Origin: Roseiconus nitratireducens
GTDB lineage: Bacteria; Planctomycetota; Planctomycetia; Pirellulales; Pirellulaceae
Assembly: GCF_008629675.1 (NCBI RefSeq)
Contig: NZ_VWOX01000020.1
Span: 45,606 to 109,605 of the forward strand
Length of the DNA: 64,000 nucleotides
Reading direction: 5' to 3'
Each line of letters begins with the position of its first letter. The first letter of the stretch is position 1. The position numbers and the translations under genes were made by a program. The notes under the pieces were generated by a model. It made no database searches. It saw only the letters and a list, made by a program, of their open reading frames with translations, and was not told the origin of the DNA. Shown piece by piece: positions 61,212-64,000 of the stretch.

Positions 61212-61785
61212 GACGCTAGGCTCTCAAGAAGGGGGCGAACGGACGCGGCGGACGATTCTCGCCGGCGGAACCCCGGATGCGGCGGGTGACATTCACTCGG
61301 TCGCTGCGAAGCTCCGCTGCGGCAATCGGCCACAACGGTCGGTGAGACAGGAGCTTTCACGGAACACGCGTCCGGAACGGCTCATCGACTCGCCAGAATT
61401 TCAGGGCGTGGGAGTATGCCGTTGCCGGCGGCGGCGGGCAAGAGGGAATCAGCGATGGGGCCGGTGAAAACCGGGGGAAATTGCCCCAACACTTTCCCGC
61501 CCCCAACTGATTTGCCCTTTTCGGTTGGCCCAACCTTTGCCATATTCCGCAAAAATTCCCCAGGGAAACACCGGCCGCTCCGTCCAATCGGCGAGGCCGA
61601 CTCCCCTGCCCCTGGTAACGCGTCTGCTTCGATCGGCCGGATGACCGCGCCCCTGAGCAAGACCGGTGCCCCCCCAAATCAATTGCTCCGATCTACCATT
61701 CTCGGTCTTTCTATCCGTGTCGACGCGAATTGTGTTCCGCGTCCCCGAGACATCTCCGGTCGGTTGCGACAGCTAGGTGAAGAAG
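61212..61785. other. Divergent intergenic region before fusA
   Basis: About 575 bp between rpsR (minus) and fusA (plus). It is C-rich on the plus strand, with no convincing ORF. It should hold the promoters of both ribosome-related genes, but no clear -35/-10 pair is visible. No known RNA leader was recognised. Confidence 0.55.
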
Positions 61786-63867
61786 ATGAAATTGGAGAAA
61801 GTTAGGAACATCGGGATCAGTGCCCACATCGACTCGGGCAAGACCACGCTCAGCGAACGCATCCTGTTTTACGCCGGTCGAATTCACAAGATCGAAGACG
61901 TCCGTGGCGGCGGCGACGGGGCGACCATGGACCACATGGAGCTGGAAAAAGAGCGTGGGATCACGATCACCAGCGCCGCGACCAGCCTGGAGTGGAAGGG
62001 GTACAAGATCAACCTGATCGATACCCCCGGCCACGTCGACTTCACGGTCGAGGTGGAACGTTCGTTGCGCGTCCTGGACGGCGCCGTGCTGGTGCTGTGC
62101 AGCGTCGGCGGCGTGCAAAGCCAGTCGATCACGGTCGACCGCCAAATGAAACGCTATCAGGTGCCGCGCCTGGCGTTCATCAACAAGATGGACCGCACCG
62201 GTGCCAACCCGTTCCGCGTCGTCACCCAACTGCGAGAAAAGCTGGGCGCCGAAGCGTTCTTGATGCAGTACCCGATCGGGGCCGAAGATAACTTCGAAGG
62301 CGTCGTCGACCTGATCGAAATGAAGTCCTACCGTTTCTCCGGTACCGAAGGACAAAACGTCGATGTCGGCGATGTCCCCGACAACCTGAAGGAAAAGTGC
62401 GAAGCGGCCCGCGCGCACATGCTGGAGCAACTGTCGTTGTACAGCGACGAAATGATGGAACTACTGCTCAGCGAGGAAGAAGTTCCGCTGGAAATGATCT
62501 ACAAGGTCACCCGCGACGCCGTCCTGGGCGGCGCCACCCCGGTCTACCTGGGTTCGGCGTTCAAGAACAAAGGCGTCCAACCGCTGCTGGACGCGGTCAA
62601 CCGCTACCTGCCGAGCCCCTTGGACCGGGAAATCAAAGGTGTCGATCCTCAGGACGAATCGAAAGCCATCTTGCTGAAACCCGATCCGGAAGCCCCGTTT
62701 GTCGGCATGGCATTCAAGATCGTCGACGATCCGTTCGGCCAATTGACCTTCATGCGGATCTACCAGGGAACCATCACCAAGGGCGACAGCTACTTCAACC
62801 AGCGGACCAGCAAGAAGGAACGCTTCAGCCGCATCGTCCGCATGCACAGTGACAAACGCGAAGAGATCGATACCGCCAGCGCCGGCGACATCGTCGCGGT
62901 CATGGGCATCGATTCGGCCAGCGGTGACACCTACGCTGCCGAACGTGACCAGTGCACGCTGGAATCCATGTTCGTTCCCGATCCGGTGATCAAGATCGCC
63001 GTGACGCCCAAAAGTCGTGGTGACGGGGACAAGATGGGCAAAGCCCTGCAACGGTTCCGCAAAGAAGACCCCACCTTCCGCGTGATGACCGATGAAGAAA
63101 CCAACGAAATCCTGATCAGCGGCATGGGTGAGTTGCACCTGGAAGTCTACATCGAACGTATCCGCCGCGAATACGATGTGGAGATCGAAGTCGGTGCACC
63201 CAAGGTCAGCTACCGCGAAAGCCCGACCCGCGCCGTCGACTTCAATTACAAGCACAAGAAGCAAACCGGTGGTTCCGGGCAATTCGCTCACATCGTCGGC
63301 ACGCTTAGCCCGCTGGAGTCGGTCAGCGAAGGCAGCTTCGAATTCGAAGAGCACATCGTCGGCGGCCGGATTCCGAAGCAGTACATCCCGGCCATCGAGA
63401 AGGGCTTCCGAGACATCCTGGACAAAGGCCCGTTGGCCGAATACCCGGTGGTGGGAACCAAAATCGATCTCAACGACGGCTCGTTCCACGAAGTCGACTC
63501 GTCGGAAAAGGCGTTCTACACCGCGGCCCAAGGCTGCTTCCGCGAGTACTTCAAACAGGCCGCTCCGAAGTTGCTCGAACCCATCATGCAGATGGAAATC
63601 GAGTGCCCCGAGGACTTCCAGGGAACCGTCGTCGGCGACATCATTCGCCGTCGAGGCATCATGAACAGCAGCGACGTGGTCGACGGCAACAGCATCATCA
63701 TTGCTGAAATCCCGTTGTCCGAAACGTTCGGTTATGCCACCGACCTGCGCAGCATGACGCAAGGCCAGGGAACGTTCACGATGGAACTGGCGACCTACCG
63801 CGAAACGCCCTCGAACATCCAAGAAGAGATCATCGAGGCCAAGCGGAAGGAAAAGGAAGGCAAGTAA
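61786..63867 (+). CDS. fusA: Translation elongation factor G (mitochondrial-like subtype)
   Basis: EF-G drives ribosomal translocation. At 693 aa it is full length with domains I-V. GTPase motifs: NIGISAHIDSGKTTLSERIL (P-loop), GDGATMDHMELEKERGITITSAAT (switch I), DTPGHVDFTVEVERSLRV (switch II) and NKMDRTGA. The ISAHIDSGKTTLSE wording matches mitochondrial EF-G1 more than standard bacterial EF-G (IMAHIDAGKTTTTE), which fits the spdEFG1 group known from Spirochaetes and Planctomycetes. Domain IV (SYRESPTRAVDFNYKHKKQTGGSGQFAH) has a His-Lys-Lys loop. Start is ATG 61786, with AGGTGA about five bases upstream; GTG 61777 is also in frame. Confidence 0.97.
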   Translation: MKLEKVRNIGISAHIDSGKTTLSERILFYAGRIHKIEDVRGGGDGATMDHMELEKERGITITSAATSLEWKGYKINLIDTPGHVDFTVEVERSLRVLDGAVLVLCSVGGVQSQSITVDRQMKRYQVPRLAFINKMDRTGANPFRVVTQLREKLGAEAFLMQYPIGAEDNFEGVVDLIEMKSYRFSGTEGQNVDVGDVPDNLKEKCEAARAHMLEQLSLYSDEMMELLLSEEEVPLEMIYKVTRDAVLGGATPVYLGSAFKNKGVQPLLDAVNRYLPSPLDREIKGVDPQDESKAILLKPDPEAPFVGMAFKIVDDPFGQLTFMRIYQGTITKGDSYFNQRTSKKERFSRIVRMHSDKREEIDTASAGDIVAVMGIDSASGDTYAAERDQCTLESMFVPDPVIKIAVTPKSRGDGDKMGKALQRFRKEDPTFRVMTDEETNEILISGMGELHLEVYIERIRREYDVEIEVGAPKVSYRESPTRAVDFNYKHKKQTGGSGQFAHIVGTLSPLESVSEGSFEFEEHIVGGRIPKQYIPAIEKGFRDILDKGPLAEYPVVGTKIDLNDGSFHEVDSSEKAFYTAAQGCFREYFKQAAPKLLEPIMQMEIECPEDFQGTVVGDIIRRRGIMNSSDVVDGNSIIIAEIPLSETFGYATDLRSMTQGQGTFTMELATYRETPSNIQEEIIEAKRKEKEGK

Positions 63868-63925
63868 GAGCCTCCCGGATGCCTCCACCGTCAAGCGACG
63901 GTCGTCGACGAGCATCGGCCGTATC

Positions 63926-63990
63926 CACGCTCGCCGTATCCACGCTCGCCAGAGCGTGGAGAATCCGTAGCGTGGAAAGTCCGTAGCAAC
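63926..63990. repeat. Dispersed hairpin repeat copies at window end
   Basis: A perfect CCACGCTC-GCCA-GAGCGTGG hairpin lies at 63940-63959, with a partial copy just before it (TCCACGCTCGCC at about 63925) and another after it near 63988. The array probably continues outside the window, 3' of fusA. Confidence 0.8.
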
Positions 63991-64000
63991 GCTCGCCTGA

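Noticed and set aside
62461..63915. 484-aa open frame antisense to fusA
   Set aside because: Shadow of fusA; no family similarity.
1..64000. CRISPR array, prophage, insertion sequence, rRNA or tRNA
   Set aside because: The repeats seen are short tandem or hairpin units without CRISPR spacing, and no transposase, integrase, phage or RNA-gene signal was recognised.

Overview
The window is high-GC chromosomal DNA from a planctomycete, most likely the Pirellulaceae (Rhodopirellula and relatives). The evidence is the mix of families: a DUF1559 protein with a prepilin-type N-terminus, a DUF1573 protein, the planctomycete Ser/Thr-kinase architecture (here a pseudokinase), ThuA, SYLF and DUF502 proteins, a mitochondrial-like EF-G, and many genes ending in ATGA overlaps. 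I see no phage, insertion sequence, CRISPR array, rRNA or tRNA.

Layout. 1-8836 (minus) is one colinear run: LRR lipoprotein, M24 peptidase, accB, accC, a WecA/MraY-type sugar-phosphate transferase, a Wzy/O-antigen-ligase-like membrane protein and a DUF1573 protein cut by the window edge. It joins fatty-acid precursor supply to envelope glycan assembly. 8837-9685 is gene-free with a perfect hairpin and small tandem repeats. 9686-11634 holds a SurA-like PPIase and a lipoprotein. 11941-14880 holds a small unknown ORF, tsaB and two tandem calcineurin-like phosphoesterases. 15248-22277 is a set of single genes: DUF1559, ThuA, a PLP dehydratase, a GH62 arabinofuranosidase, a Trx/CxxCH/PDZ protein and a DUF2092-like protein. 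22910-26722 pairs an ECF sigma/anti-sigma operon tail-to-tail with two HtrA-like genes, one of which has lost its catalytic residues.

26820-34535 holds an SDR protein, an MBL-fold hydrolase and a carbohydrate block (GH57, GalT, GlgA) suggesting alpha-glucan/galactose metabolism. 34846-42649 holds a large membrane pseudokinase, a GT4 glycosyltransferase and a ROK kinase coupled to lepA. 42765-48503 holds a pyruvate-kinase-like protein, an FAD reductase/methyltransferase pair and a HAD-META fusion. 48517-55734 is mostly membrane and envelope proteins: GDPD, DUF502, HdeD-like, SYLF, a methyltransferase and a secreted unknown. 55866-60039 holds a DUF1294 protein coupled to an ABC exporter whose ATPase motifs are all degenerate, and an ABC-2 type permease. 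60330-63867 holds a thioesterase, rpsR and fusA.

The most interesting points are three proteins that keep a fold but have lost catalysis (HtrA-like with a PDZ inserted before the last catalytic strand, a receptor-like pseudokinase, and an ATPase-dead ABC exporter), the Trx/CxxCH/2xPDZ protein, a predicted K+-independent pyruvate-kinase homologue, and two kinds of repeats: a dispersed hairpin family (consensus stem ACGCTC-TGGC-GAGCGT) and many 12-18 bp tandem duplications, often exactly 15 bp, in both coding and non-coding DNA. No single cluster stands out as a complete new system.
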